The notes under the pieces were generated by a model that did not search any database, had not been told where the DNA came from, and was given only the letters and a program-made list of their open reading frames with translations. A stretch of DNA of 64,000 nucleotides from Microvirga lotononidis (lineage in GTDB: Bacteria; Pseudomonadota; Alphaproteobacteria; Rhizobiales; Beijerinckiaceae). Every line of letters begins with the position of its first letter. Within the stretch, counting starts at the first letter, position 1. Made by a program: the position numbers and the translations under genes. The stretch lies in assembly GCF_034627025.1 (NCBI RefSeq), contig NZ_CP141048.1, positions 4,850,001-4,914,000 on the forward strand, read 5' to 3'. Below, piece after piece: positions 54,401 through 62,815 of this stretch.

Positions 54401-55072
54401 ACCTATGGGGCGGGCGTATCCACCCAGGCGCTCGACGGCGAATGGGCGACACGGCATGACCTCGGGCGCACTTATCTGGACGGCACGTCCCATGCCTTCG
54501 GATCCGGTGGAGAAGCACGGGCAGATCAAAGCTTCCCGCAGCGGGTCGAGCAGGCCGAAGCCTTCGTGCATGTGAGCGACGTAGCCGAGCGCGACATCCT
54601 GGACGGAGATTCCGCCGCCGATGCCATCGGTGGCTTCGCGGCGGCGGCCCGGACGCTCGGCGCTTCGCCCGCCGTCTACAGCCTCGACACGAGCCGTCCG
54701 CAGCAACCGAAGGCCCGCACGCTGAGGGAAGACGTGGATCGCCTCGTGCGCGGACGCCTGACGAACCCGCGCTGGATCGCCGGCCAGTTGCGCCACGGCT
54801 GGCGCGGCGCGGCCGAAGTCGCGCAAGGCGTCGATGCGCTCCTCGCCTTCGCGGCGACCACGGATGCAGTTCCGTCGGAAACCCTCGATCTCGTCTTCAC
54901 GGCCCTCATCGGCGACGAGTCGACCTGGACGCGGATCGAGGCCGCCAATCCGCCTGCCGCGCAGGCGATCCGCAACCGTCTCGCGGATGCGCGCCGTCGC
55001 GGCCTGTGGGCGAGCCGCCTCAATTCCGTTGCAGCCTTTTTCGACGATGGGCGCAAGGAGGCGGCCGAATGA
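51401..55072 (+). CDS. cobN: Cobaltochelatase subunit CobN with an in-frame repeat-derived insert
   Basis: CobN is the large subunit of the ATP-dependent aerobic cobaltochelatase that inserts Co2+ into hydrogenobyrinic a,c-diamide with CobS and CobT (not in the window). The 1223-residue protein has the conserved core with VHLGTHGTTEWLPGKAVALS, VIYPFIVDDPGEAAPAKRR and GTYGAGVSTQALDGEW. Residues about 183-305 do not look like CobN. At the DNA level (51947-52315) they are mostly dispersed palindromic repeats, carried without stop codon. The flanks, FAWLTRD and SLLARLPGDRPLAYLLVYR, resume family sequence, so the insert is in a linker and may be tolerated. Confidence 0.95.
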   Translation: MHLLPVTAISLDEGSEATDLQQPPGDIVVLSFADSDLGALAAAQRLTTGGASLRLASLRRLRHPLSVDLYSEKTASKARFVLVRCLGGLDYWRYGIEHLSRICSSHGVKLAVLPGDDRPDPRLAAYSTVPQALCDELEAYFQAGGMDNMRRLLARIGAEIGETGTIAEPPRNVPRAFAWLTRDSEQCTRSENAPDQSFPVMSWPASCRPSRSEEHGASIHLDHRYEAGDDVRRTQITSAPQDKKGADSPLPEEEVAPEARVRGYRFLRKARTPSPGPEGPTSPHGRGEAVAMSRSRDEASDSDFATPESLLARLPGDRPLAYLLVYRSAVLSGDTQAIETLAAALRKRGIGSLVLGVSSLKDPEAVAVVRRAIQARRPGIIVTTTAFSSRDDESFVLDQAGCPILQAIPVGSPQEAWEASPRGLSAADLAMQIALPEFDGRIAAGPISFKSEEPVDPSLAFSRRIQAPDMGGIDAVADTAAAWVRLACTPRRERRLALVLSDYPARGGRAGFAVGLDTPASACAILDLLEQAGYAAGRSFTADELMPLLTQSGASFDIPLSCYRAWLDTLPAEQRIAIDERWGQPENDPIFADGAFHFRAVRAGNTLVALQPDRGHGLDRKGFYHDPECPPSHGYLAFYCGLRTIERIHALVHLGTHGTTEWLPGKAVALSNACWPRLAIGDVPVIYPFIVDDPGEAAPAKRRIGAVTIGHLTPQTAEAGLHGEAGALRELVEEFSSAQVLHPGRAELVAREILDRARTSGLAAACGVEDRMAMDEALTCLDAHLCDLGEVTIRDGLHVFGHAPDGFETCSTGEREGLLKALDGRFVVPGPSGSPSRGQTNVLPTGRNLATLDPRAIPTRAATELGHRAAAEVVRRHLQEEGDWPRRIVMDLWASPTLRTGGEDIAHALALMGVRPTWDHASTRVTGFEIVPQPLMDRPRADVTLRVSGAFRDTFPDQIALLDQAARAVAALDEDDEWNELAAARRRGEAMSRVFGSAPGTYGAGVSTQALDGEWATRHDLGRTYLDGTSHAFGSGGEARADQSFPQRVEQAEAFVHVSDVAERDILDGDSAADAIGGFAAAARTLGASPAVYSLDTSRPQQPKARTLREDVDRLVRGRLTNPRWIAGQLRHGWRGAAEVAQGVDALLAFAATTDAVPSETLDLVFTALIGDESTWTRIEAANPPAAQAIRNRLADARRRGLWASRLNSVAAFFDDGRKEAAE
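51999..52102. repeat. Bipartite palindromic element inside cobN
   Basis: Hairpin ATGGCCGGCGTCGTGCCGGCCAT, spacer of about 45 bases with GGCGCTTCGATCC, then hairpin ATCACCGGTACGAGGCCGGTGAT followed by GACGTGAGG. It has the same building plan as the intergenic copies at 5216, 9598 and 16685, in the reverse order of hairpins. It is read as cobN codons here. Confidence 0.85.
52141..52263. repeat. Second repeat type inside cobN
   Basis: The segment begins CTCACCTCTCCCTGAGGAAG and ends ACCTCTCCCCATGGGAGAGG, with CTCACCC/GGGTGAG-type complementary blocks between (for example GGGTGAGGGGTTACAG and CCCCTCACCCGGACC). It can fold into a long imperfect hairpin. I recall similar dispersed sequences from Rhizobiales genomes, but cannot confirm copies here beyond this one. 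Confidence 0.7.
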
Positions 55073-56361
55073 ACGCGCAGCCGATCAGCGAACGCCGTCG
55101 CGGATGGTGTCCCGGCGTTCGACGTCCCATGGCGACCGGCGACGGGCTCCTCGTGCGCCTGCATCCGCTCAGTGCCAGGATCAGCGCCGGTCAGGCCCGC
55201 GTCATCGCCGAAGTCGCCCGCCAGCACGGCAACGGCCATCTCGACATCACCGCCCGTGGCAACCTCCAGATCCGCGGCGTGAGCGAAGAGACCTATCCCG
55301 CCCTGCTTGAGATCCTGGAACGCGAAGGCTTGGCCGAGCCCGAGGGCGATGGCCCGAACCGCCTCACCGCCGTGTCGCCGCTCGCCGGCCTCGATCCCCT
55401 GGACCATGGCGACGCCCTTGCCCTGACATGGGCCATCGAGGATCAGGCTGCGCACCTGGACGGGCTGCCGGCAAAATTCTTCATCGCCGTCGATGGCGGC
55501 GGCTCGATGCCGCTCGACGCTATCGGGGCCGATCTCCATCTCGTGGCGACCGGCGCTGCCGTCGCTTTCGGGCGCTCTACCCCTGACGGCCTTGATTGGA
55601 TCGGCACCGCCGGCCTGACCGGCGCGCCGGAGGCGGCTCGCTCCATCCTGGCGGGGTTTGCCGAAATGCGCCGCTCGGGCAGAACCGACGCGCGCAGGTT
55701 GCGCGATCTCGAGCCCGGCCTGGCCGACGAACTCGCCGCATCGGCAACCCTCACCCGGGCGGCACCGCCCCGGAAGCGCCCCGCCGCGCCCCATGCGGGC
55801 CTGTTTCAAACGGGACGCGGAGCGGCGGTACTGCTCGCCCTGCCCTTCGGCCGCTGCAATGCTGCGCAGCTAGTCCAAGCCGCCGCATGGAGCGAGCGCT
55901 TCGGCGGCGGCGAGATCCGCCTGTCCTTCACCCGCGGCCTTCTGCTGCCAGGCGTTGCGGACGAGCATGTCGCGCCCCTGCTTGCCGAAGCCGCCCGTGC
56001 CGGCTTCATCACCACCGCCGACGATCCCCGCCTGTCGCTGACCGCCTGCCCGGGCAGGCCCGCTTGTGCGAGCGGTCTGACTCCTGCCCCGTCAGACGCC
56101 CTGAGGATCGCCGAAACCTCCGGCGACCTTCTGGCGCGAGGCGCATCCATTCATGTCTCCGGCTGTCCGAAGGGCTGCGCCTATCCGGGAAAGGCCGATC
56201 TGACTCTGGTGGGACGCGTCGATGGCCGCTATGACGTCGTGCCCCAAGGCTCTACCCGAGATATTCCCTCTCTGACCCTATCCCTCGACGATATTATGAA
56301 AAATTTATTGCCGACGAAGCCCGCCGATCTGCGCCGCACCGCCCTGGAGCGCTCCCGATGA
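55069..56361 (+). CDS. cobG: Precorrin-3B synthase
   Basis: CobG oxidises precorrin-3A to precorrin-3B with O2, the ring-contraction preparatory step of the aerobic route. It belongs to the nitrite/sulfite reductase superfamily. The 430-residue protein has GWCPGVRRPM near the N-terminus, ITARGNLQIRG, and the Fe-S cysteines in ACPGRPACAS and SGCPKGCAYP near residue 375. It overlaps the cobN stop by 4 bp (ATGA) and cobH by 4 bp. Its presence shows an oxygen-dependent pathway. Confidence 0.94.
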   Translation: MNAQPISERRRGWCPGVRRPMATGDGLLVRLHPLSARISAGQARVIAEVARQHGNGHLDITARGNLQIRGVSEETYPALLEILEREGLAEPEGDGPNRLTAVSPLAGLDPLDHGDALALTWAIEDQAAHLDGLPAKFFIAVDGGGSMPLDAIGADLHLVATGAAVAFGRSTPDGLDWIGTAGLTGAPEAARSILAGFAEMRRSGRTDARRLRDLEPGLADELAASATLTRAAPPRKRPAAPHAGLFQTGRGAAVLLALPFGRCNAAQLVQAAAWSERFGGGEIRLSFTRGLLLPGVADEHVAPLLAEAARAGFITTADDPRLSLTACPGRPACASGLTPAPSDALRIAETSGDLLARGASIHVSGCPKGCAYPGKADLTLVGRVDGRYDVVPQGSTRDIPSLTLSLDDIMKNLLPTKPADLRRTALERSR

Positions 56362-56987
56362 GCGACCGCGCCTATATCCGCGAGGGCGCGGAGATCTATC
56401 GCCGCTCCTTCGCGATCATCCGCTCCGAGGCCGACTTGTCGCGGTTTTCCGGCACGGCCGAGCGGGTGGTCGTGCGGATGATCCACGCCTGCGGCATGAC
56501 AGACCTGCCGAAGGATGTCGAACTCTCGCCGGACTTCGCCGATGCGGCGGAGGCGGCCCTGAAGCGCGGGGCGCCGATCCTGTGCGACGCCAAGATGGTG
56601 GCGAACGGCATCACCCGGGCGCGGCTTCCGGCGAACAACGAGGTGATCTGCACCCTCGACGATCCGCGCGTCCCAGGCCTCGCGACCGAGCTCGGCAACA
56701 CCCGTTCGGCGGCCGCCATGGAGCTGTGGCGCGAGCGCATGGAGGGTGCCCTCGTGGTGTTCGGCAACGCGCCGACGGCCCTGTTCCACCTGCTCGAAAT
56801 GCTGGATGCCGGCGCACCGAAACCTGCGGCCGTCATCGGCATTCCGGTCGGTTTCATCGGCGCGGCGGAATCGAAGGAAGCCCTCGCCCGCGACCGACGC
56901 GTGCCGTACGTCGTCGTCCATGGCCGACGCGGCGGCAGCGCCATGGCCGCCGCGGCGGTCAATGCCCTCGCGAACCCGGTCGAGTAA
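56358..56987 (+). CDS. cobH: Precorrin-8X methylmutase
   Basis: CobH moves the methyl group from C11 to C12 of precorrin-8X, giving hydrogenobyrinic acid. The 209-residue protein has the catalytic-His region RMIHACGM near residue 45, LCDAKMVANGITRARLP, NAPTALFHLLE and IGIPVGFIGAAESKE. Length is standard. It overlaps cobG by 4 bp and is followed four bases later by cobI. Confidence 0.96.
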   Translation: MSDRAYIREGAEIYRRSFAIIRSEADLSRFSGTAERVVVRMIHACGMTDLPKDVELSPDFADAAEAALKRGAPILCDAKMVANGITRARLPANNEVICTLDDPRVPGLATELGNTRSAAAMELWRERMEGALVVFGNAPTALFHLLEMLDAGAPKPAAVIGIPVGFIGAAESKEALARDRRVPYVVVHGRRGGSAMAAAAVNALANPVE

Positions 56988-56991
56988 GCCG

Positions 56992-57735
56992 ATGCCGCAA
57001 CAGGAACCCATCCGCCTCTTCGGTTTAGGCCTCGGCCCTGGCGATCCCGACTACATGACCGTCCGCGCCCGCAAGCTGCTGGAGACGGCCGACCGGCTCG
57101 TTCATTTCTGCAAGCGCGGACGGCGCGGCAATGCGCGGACCATCGCTGACGCCATCGTGGGGCAGGATCCGGAGCGCGAGATCGCCCTGGCCTATCCGGT
57201 GACCATCGAGATCCCGGCCGATCATCCGGACTACGCCGCCGCCCTCAACCCCTTCTACGAGGAAGCGGCGGCCCGCCTCCTCGCCGAGGTCGAGGCGGGC
57301 CGCACAATCGGCGTCCTCTGCGAAGGCGACCCCTTCTTCTACGGGTCCTTCATGCATCTCTGGTGGCGTCTGAAAGATCGGATACCGATTGAAGTGGTAC
57401 CAGCTGTCACGGCCATGTCAGGAGCCTGGACCCGTGCCGGAGCGCCGATCACCTGGGGCGACGACGTGCTCACGATCGTGCCCGGCACGCTGCCCGAGGC
57501 GGAGCTGGCCCGCCGCCTCTCCGGCACCGACGCCGCCGTGGTGATGAAGCTTGGAAGCCATCTGCCGAAAGTCCGCACGGTGCTGAAATCCACCGGACTG
57601 TTCGAGCGCGCCATCTACGTGGAACGGGCCACCATGGCGGAGGAACGGATCGTTCCCTTGCCCGATCTTCCCGAGGATTGGAACGCGCCGTACTTCTCCC
57701 TCATCATCGTTCCGGGGCAAGGGAGGCGCGTATGA
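56992..57735 (+). CDS. cobI: Precorrin-2 C(20)-methyltransferase
   Basis: CobI adds a methyl group from SAM at C20 of precorrin-2. The 247-residue tetrapyrrole methylase starts with LFGLGLGPGDPDYMTVRA, has the CEGDPFFYGSFMHL motif near residue 105 and the VPAVTAMSGAWTRAG segment. The start at 56992 follows the cobH stop by four bases; the cobJ start overlaps its stop by 4 bp. Confidence 0.95.
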   Translation: MPQQEPIRLFGLGLGPGDPDYMTVRARKLLETADRLVHFCKRGRRGNARTIADAIVGQDPEREIALAYPVTIEIPADHPDYAAALNPFYEEAAARLLAEVEAGRTIGVLCEGDPFFYGSFMHLWWRLKDRIPIEVVPAVTAMSGAWTRAGAPITWGDDVLTIVPGTLPEAELARRLSGTDAAVVMKLGSHLPKVRTVLKSTGLFERAIYVERATMAEERIVPLPDLPEDWNAPYFSLIIVPGQGRRV

Positions 57736-58496
57736 CGGGCGCCCTCACCATCGTGGGCCTGGGCCCGGGCGATCCGCGCTACCTGACACCCGCCGCTTCC
57801 GCAGTTCTCGCCTCGGCGACCGACATCGTCGGTTACGGCCCTTACGTGGACCGCGTGCCGGAACGGCCGGGCGTGCGGCGGCATGCGTCCGACAACCGCG
57901 TCGAACTCGACCGTGCCCGCTTCGCCCTCGAACTCGCGGCAAAAGGCGCTCGCGTCGCCGTCGTCTCCGGCGGCGATCCCGGCGTCTTCGCCATGGCGGC
58001 GGCCGTGTTCGAGGCGGTGGAGAACGGCGATCCGTCCTGGCGCGGCCTCGACATCCGCGTGGAGCCCGGCATCACGGCGATGCTCGCGGCGGCGGCCCGT
58101 GTCGGCGCGCCGCTCGGCGGCGATTTCTGCGCCCTGTCGCTCTCGGACAACCTGAAGCCGTGGGACGTCGTCGCGTCGCGCCTGAGAGCGGCGGTTGCGG
58201 CCGATTTCGTCGTGGCGCTCTACAACCCGATCTCCTCCGCCCGCCCCTGGCAGCTCGGCGCGGCCTTCGAGATCGTCGCCGAGACGCGTGCACCCGACAC
58301 GCCGATCATCCTGGCCCGCGCGGTCGGCCGTCCCGACGAGCGGATCCGGATCGTGCCCCTCGCCGAGGTGGAAGCCGCCATGGCCGACATGTCGACCATC
58401 GTGATCATCGGCGCGTCCAACACCCGGCTGATCGAGCGGCCCGAAGAGGGGGCGCCTTACGTCTATACGCCGCGCTTCTACGGGGCGCGGCCGTGA
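57732..58496 (+). CDS. cobJ: Precorrin-3B C(17)-methyltransferase
   Basis: CobJ methylates C17 and contracts the ring. The 254-residue protein has VGLGPGDPRYLTPAA, VSGGDPGVFAMAAA near residue 75, VEPGITAMLAAAARVG and CALSLSDNLKPWDVVASRL, all typical. It overlaps cobI by 4 bp at the start and the convergent cobK by 19 bp at the end. Confidence 0.96.
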   Translation: MTGALTIVGLGPGDPRYLTPAASAVLASATDIVGYGPYVDRVPERPGVRRHASDNRVELDRARFALELAAKGARVAVVSGGDPGVFAMAAAVFEAVENGDPSWRGLDIRVEPGITAMLAAAARVGAPLGGDFCALSLSDNLKPWDVVASRLRAAVAADFVVALYNPISSARPWQLGAAFEIVAETRAPDTPIILARAVGRPDERIRIVPLAEVEAAMADMSTIVIIGASNTRLIERPEEGAPYVYTPRFYGARP

Positions 58497-59230
58497 CGTT
58501 TCTCCAGCCATTCGAGCGCTTCGTCGACACTCGCGACCTCCTCGACGCCCTGCGGCTCGTCGGGCCGCGCCACGACGACGACGGGAAGGCCGAGCGACCG
58601 CGCCGCCGCGATCTTCGGATAAGTCGCCGATCCGCCGGAATTCTTGGTCACGACTACGTCGACACGCTCGCGCTGCATCAGCGTACGTTCCGCAGCGTCA
58701 TGGAACGGCGCGCGATCCTGAATGGCGACGACATTCGGCACCGGGAGGGCATCGCCGATGGGCTCGATGGTCCTTACGAGATAAGTGTGCTGCGGTGCAG
58801 CCGCGAAGGAGGCGAGTTCGAGGCGCCCCACTGTGAGGAAGACGCGTCGCGGAGACTTGCCGAGCGCCTGAACGGCCGCCTCCATCGAGGGCACTTCGAT
58901 CCAGTGGTCGCCGGATTGCGGCGTCCAGGCCGGACGGCGAAGGGCGAGCAGAGGGACCTTAGCCAGAGCGCACGCCTCGGCCGCATTGCGGGACATCACG
59001 GCGGCGAATGGATGGGTCGCATCGATCACGGCTTCGATGCTCTCCTCGCGGAGGAAGGCGGCGAGCCCCGCCACACCGCCGAAGCCGCCGATGCGGGTCG
59101 GGATCGGCATGGGGCGCGGATCGCTGGTGCGGCCGGCCATGGACAGGAGCGGGCTGACATCGGATCGGCCGGCCAACCGCGCGGCGAGCGCGGAGGCCTC
59201 CGTGGTGCCGCCCAGAATGAGGATGCGCAT
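58478..59230 (-). CDS. cobK: Precorrin-6A reductase
   Basis: CobK reduces precorrin-6A to precorrin-6B with NADPH. The 250-residue protein begins MRILILGGTTEASALAARL, then IDATHPFAAVMSRNA, RPAWTP and VVTKNSGGSATYPKI, all family features. I start at ATG 59230, giving a start 37 bases from the divergent cobL. It is on the minus strand within an otherwise plus-strand run, sharing 19 bp with cobJ. Confidence 0.95.
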   Translation of the reverse strand: MRILILGGTTEASALAARLAGRSDVSPLLSMAGRTSDPRPMPIPTRIGGFGGVAGLAAFLREESIEAVIDATHPFAAVMSRNAAEACALAKVPLLALRRPAWTPQSGDHWIEVPSMEAAVQALGKSPRRVFLTVGRLELASFAAAPQHTYLVRTIEPIGDALPVPNVVAIQDRAPFHDAAERTLMQRERVDVVVTKNSGGSATYPKIAAARSLGLPVVVVARPDEPQGVEEVASVDEALEWLEKRHGRAP

Positions 59231-59267
59231 GCGCACCTTTTCCCCGAATTCTGAGCAGGAGTCGAGC

Positions 59268-60482
59268 ATGGCGCCGAACAGCCCCTGGCTCACCATCATC
59301 GGCATCGGCGAGGATGGGCGCGCAGGCCTCTCCCCGAGGGCCCTGGCTGCCCTCGATCAGGCTGCCTTCGTCATCGGCGGCACGCGCCATCTCGAACTCG
59401 CCGAGCCTCTCTCCGGCCAGGCGCAACCGTGGCCGAGTCCCTTCGCGGACGCCTATGCGCTGATCCTCGCCCGGCGCGGCGAGCCGACCTGCGTTCTTGC
59501 GACCGGCGACCCGTTTCACTACGGCGTCGGGGCGGAACTTGCACGGCTCATTCCGGCCGAGGAAATCGCCTGCTTTCCGCAACCCTCCGCCTTCAGCCTC
59601 GCGGCCGCGCGCCTGGGCTGGTCGCTGCCGGAATGCGACTGCGTGAGCCTGCACGGACGGGCGCTGGAGCGGATCATTCCCCATTTGCAGCCGGGCGGCC
59701 GCATTCTCGCCCTGTCCTGGGACGGCTCGACGCCGGACAAGCTCGCGGAATTGCTGAAGGCGCGCGGGTTCGGCGCCTCGGTGATCACCGTGTGCGAGGC
59801 CCTGGGCGGCCCGCGCGAGCGCATCCGCCGCACGAATGCTGCCGATTTCAGCCTCCTGGAGATCGGTCCGCTCAACACGGTCGCGATCGAGGTCTTAGCA
59901 GAAAGGGATGCACGCATCGTCACTCTCGCGCCCGGGCTACCCGATGCCTTTTTCGAGAATGACGGCCAGCTCACCAAGGCGGAGATCCGCGCCCTGACCC
60001 TTGCGGCGCTCGCGCCGAAAGCCGGTGAGCTCTTGTGGGATATTGGTCTCGGCGCCGGGTCCGTCGGCATCGAATGGTGCCTGCGCCATCCCCGCAATCG
60101 CTGCATCGGAATCGAGGAGCGTCCGGAGCGAGCCGAGAGGGCGCGCCGCAATGCGCTCGACCTCGGTACGGCGACTCTCGACATCCGCATCGGGCGAGCT
60201 CCGGACGCACTGGTCGATCTGCCGGCGCCGGATGCGATCTTCATCGGCGGCGGCGCGTCGGAGGCAGGCGTGTTCGACGCCGCCTGGGCCGCGCTGAAAC
60301 CCGGCGGGCGTCTCGTGGTCAACGGTGTCACCTTGGAAACCGAGACCCTGCTCGGCAATCTCTACGCACGGCACGGCGGCACGATGCGGCGCCTGGCGGT
60401 CTCGCGCCTCGAACCCGTCGGCGGCATGCATGGCTGGCGGGCGGCGATGCCCGTTATGCAATGGATGGTGGTGAAGCCATGA
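59268..60482 (+). CDS. cobL: Precorrin-6B C5,15-methyltransferase / C12-decarboxylase (CbiE-CbiT fusion)
   Basis: CobL methylates C5 and C15 and decarboxylates the C12 acetate. The 404-residue protein joins an N-terminal CbiE domain ([34 protein letters not shown]) and a C-terminal CbiT domain ([18 protein letters not shown], which binds SAM). The start has a GCAGGAG site. Its stop overlaps the cobE start by 4 bp. Confidence 0.96.
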   Translation: MAPNSPWLTIIGIGEDGRAGLSPRALAALDQAAFVIGGTRHLELAEPLSGQAQPWPSPFADAYALILARRGEPTCVLATGDPFHYGVGAELARLIPAEEIACFPQPSAFSLAAARLGWSLPECDCVSLHGRALERIIPHLQPGGRILALSWDGSTPDKLAELLKARGFGASVITVCEALGGPRERIRRTNAADFSLLEIGPLNTVAIEVLAERDARIVTLAPGLPDAFFENDGQLTKAEIRALTLAALAPKAGELLWDIGLGAGSVGIEWCLRHPRNRCIGIEERPERAERARRNALDLGTATLDIRIGRAPDALVDLPAPDAIFIGGGASEAGVFDAAWAALKPGGRLVVNGVTLETETLLGNLYARHGGTMRRLAVSRLEPVGGMHGWRAAMPVMQWMVVKP

Positions 60483-60865
60483 TCGTGGCAGGGATCGGAT
60501 TCAGGCGCATCGCGGCCGCCGAGGACATCGTGGCGCTCGTGGAACAGGCACTGGAGCGCGCCGCGCTTACACGGGATTCACTTGCGAAACTCGCGACGAT
60601 CAAGGCCCTCGCCGACATGCCCGCCTTCGCGGAATCCGCCCGCAGGCTTGCGGTTCTTGCGATTGCCGTCGAGGAGAGCGCGCTTGCCGCAGCGGCACAA
60701 CGGGTGCGGACGCAATCGGCCCGATCCATCGCCGCGCATGGCGTCGGCTCCGTTGCGGAAGCGGCAGCTCTCGCGGCCGCCGGACCTCGCTCCGAACTCG
60801 TCCTGACGCGCATCGCCTCCGCGTCCGCCACCTGCGCCCTCGCGCGCCTGGAGACCGCTCCATGA
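60479..60865 (+). CDS. cobE: CobE / CbiG C-terminal-domain protein
   Basis: A 128-residue protein matching the CobE/CbiG C-terminal domain: [37 protein letters not shown], then [19 protein letters not shown]. CobE is required for aerobic cobalamin synthesis and is thought to bind intermediates. The start overlaps cobL by 4 bp and its end overlaps cobM by 4 bp. Confidence 0.9.
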   Translation: MIVAGIGFRRIAAAEDIVALVEQALERAALTRDSLAKLATIKALADMPAFAESARRLAVLAIAVEESALAAAAQRVRTQSARSIAAHGVGSVAEAAALAAAGPRSELVLTRIASASATCALARLETAP

Positions 60866-61629
60866 CCGTTCATTTCATCGGAGCAGGCCCCGGTGCCGCC
60901 GATCTCATCACCGTGCGTGGACGCTCGCTTGTCGAACGCTGCCCCGTCTGCCTCTATGCCGGCTCCATCGTGCCGCCGGAGATCCTATCCTGGTGCTCGC
61001 CCGGCGCGCGGCTGGTCGATACGGCTCCTCTCGACCTCGATGCCATCACGGCAGAATACGTGCGGGCTCACGAAAACGGCGAGGACGTGGCGCGGCTCCA
61101 TTCGGGCGACCTGTCGATCTGGAGTGCCATGGGGGAACAGCTCCGGCGCCTCGATGCGCTGGGCATTCCCTACACGATCACGCCCGGCGTTCCCGCCTTC
61201 GCGGCCGCCGCCGCGGCTTTAGGGCGTGAGCTGACGGTGCCGGAGGTCGGCCAGTCGCTCGTCCTCACCCGCACCTCGGGTCGCGCCTCCGCCATGCCGG
61301 AGACGGAGCGACTTGCCACCTTCGCTCAGACGAAGGCGACGCTTGCCATTCACCTGTCGATCCACGTGATCGAGCAGGTGGTCGAGGACCTGCTGCCGTC
61401 CTACGGGGGCGATTGTCCTGCGGCGGTAGTCTGGCGCGCGTCGTGGCCCGATGAGCGGGTGATCAAGGGGACGCTGTCCACCATCGCCGCCATGGTCCGT
61501 GCCGAGAAGCTGGAACGCACCGCCCTGATCCTGGTCGGGCGGACTTTGGACGCAAAGGCCTTCCGCGAGAGCGCCCTCTACTCGACCGGTTACGACCGCC
61601 GCTTCCGTCCGGGCGGGAGCAGCCGATGA
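60862..61629 (+). CDS. cobM: Precorrin-4 C(11)-methyltransferase
   Basis: CobM adds a methyl at C11 of precorrin-4. The 255-residue protein has [48 protein letters not shown] and the [17 protein letters not shown] segment. The stop lies 11 bases from the convergent cbiD stop, with no room for a terminator. Confidence 0.97.
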   Translation: MTVHFIGAGPGAADLITVRGRSLVERCPVCLYAGSIVPPEILSWCSPGARLVDTAPLDLDAITAEYVRAHENGEDVARLHSGDLSIWSAMGEQLRRLDALGIPYTITPGVPAFAAAAAALGRELTVPEVGQSLVLTRTSGRASAMPETERLATFAQTKATLAIHLSIHVIEQVVEDLLPSYGGDCPAAVVWRASWPDERVIKGTLSTIAAMVRAEKLERTALILVGRTLDAKAFRESALYSTGYDRRFRPGGSSR

Positions 61630-61640
61630 GCTACGCTGCG

Positions 61641-62744
61641 TCAGGCAACCGGGTGGAACGGCATGCGGCCCACAAGCCGCCCTTTGCGGTCGAACACCAC
61701 GATCTCAAGGGCGATCTCGGCCCCACGCAGGGCCTTGGCGGCCGTGCGCCAGGCATGCTGCGCCACGATGTCTCCGAGCGGAAGGCCGTGGGTCTTCGCC
61801 ATGTCCAGCACTTCGAGCGCCGTGTTGGCGCTCCGCGCCGTCTCCACGAGGTGCGGCTCGGCACCGGCCTCGGCAAGGCGCTCGGCCAACCAGTCGAGAT
61901 CGACCGCGCCGGAGCGCGAGTGCAGGTCGAGCAATCCCTGTCCCAGCTTCGTCATCTTGGCGATGCCGCCCGCGATCGTCACGCGCGGGACTGGATTGCG
62001 GCGCAGATATTTCAGCATCCCGCCGGCGAAGTCGCCCATGTCGATGAGGGCATGATCCGGCAGGTCGTGCAGGATCTGCACGGCCTTCTCGGAAGTCGAG
62101 CCGGTCGCGCCCGCCACGTGATCGACGCCGCCCGCGCGGGCCACGTCGATGCCCCGGTAGATGCTGTGGATCCAGGCGGAGCACGAATAGGGCACCACCA
62201 CGCCGGTCGTGCCGAGGATCGACAGCCCGCCCAGGATGCCCAGGCGTGGATTGAGGGTCTTCTGAGCGATCGCCTCTCCGCCCGGAATGGAAATCTCGAC
62301 CTCGATATCGACGGTCCCGCCGACGCTGCGCGCCGCCTCATCGAGGTTGTCGCGGATCATCTGGCGCGGCACCGGATTGATGGCGGGCTCGCCCGGCGGC
62401 AGGGGCAGTCCGGCGCGGGTGACCGTCCCGACGCCCTCGCCGGCGCGGAACGTGACGCCGGAGCCTGGCGCACCGCCCCGGACGGTCGCGACCACCAGGG
62501 CGCCATGCGTCACGTCCGGATCGTCGCCCGCATCCTTGACGATGCCCACCCGGGCGCCGCCCTCGCAAAGTTCGTGCACGGCCAAGGCAAAGGCAGGCCG
62601 CGCTCCGCCCGGAAGCACGATCTCGACGGGATCGGGGCAATCGCCTGTCCGCCAACCCAGATACGCCGCCTTGGCGGCCGCCGTGGCGCAGGCGCCCGTG
62701 GTCCAGCCACGGCGCAACGATCCGGCGGGTTTACTCTCGTCCAT
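61641..62744 (-). CDS. cbiD: CbiD, (cobalt-)precorrin-5B C(1)-methyltransferase
   Basis: CbiD methylates C1. It is best known from the oxygen-independent route. The 367-residue protein begins SLRRGWTTGACATAAAKAA and has GEPAINPVPRQMI, RLGILGGLSILGTTGVV and the late HGLPLGDIVAQHAW segment, all CbiD-like. It is convergent with cobM and divergent from cobA. Since cobF is not seen in the cluster, it may replace CobF in making precorrin-6A, here on cobalt-free substrate. That is inference. Confidence 0.95.
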   Translation of the reverse strand: MDESKPAGSLRRGWTTGACATAAAKAAYLGWRTGDCPDPVEIVLPGGARPAFALAVHELCEGGARVGIVKDAGDDPDVTHGALVVATVRGGAPGSGVTFRAGEGVGTVTRAGLPLPPGEPAINPVPRQMIRDNLDEAARSVGGTVDIEVEISIPGGEAIAQKTLNPRLGILGGLSILGTTGVVVPYSCSAWIHSIYRGIDVARAGGVDHVAGATGSTSEKAVQILHDLPDHALIDMGDFAGGMLKYLRRNPVPRVTIAGGIAKMTKLGQGLLDLHSRSGAVDLDWLAERLAEAGAEPHLVETARSANTALEVLDMAKTHGLPLGDIVAQHAWRTAAKALRGAEIALEIVVFDRKGRLVGRMPFHPVA

Positions 62745-62815
62745 ACGCCCTCTTACATCGTCCCCATGAATTCCAACAGCCGCATCATGGCCCCCGGTCC
62801 CGTCCGGAGGCCCGC

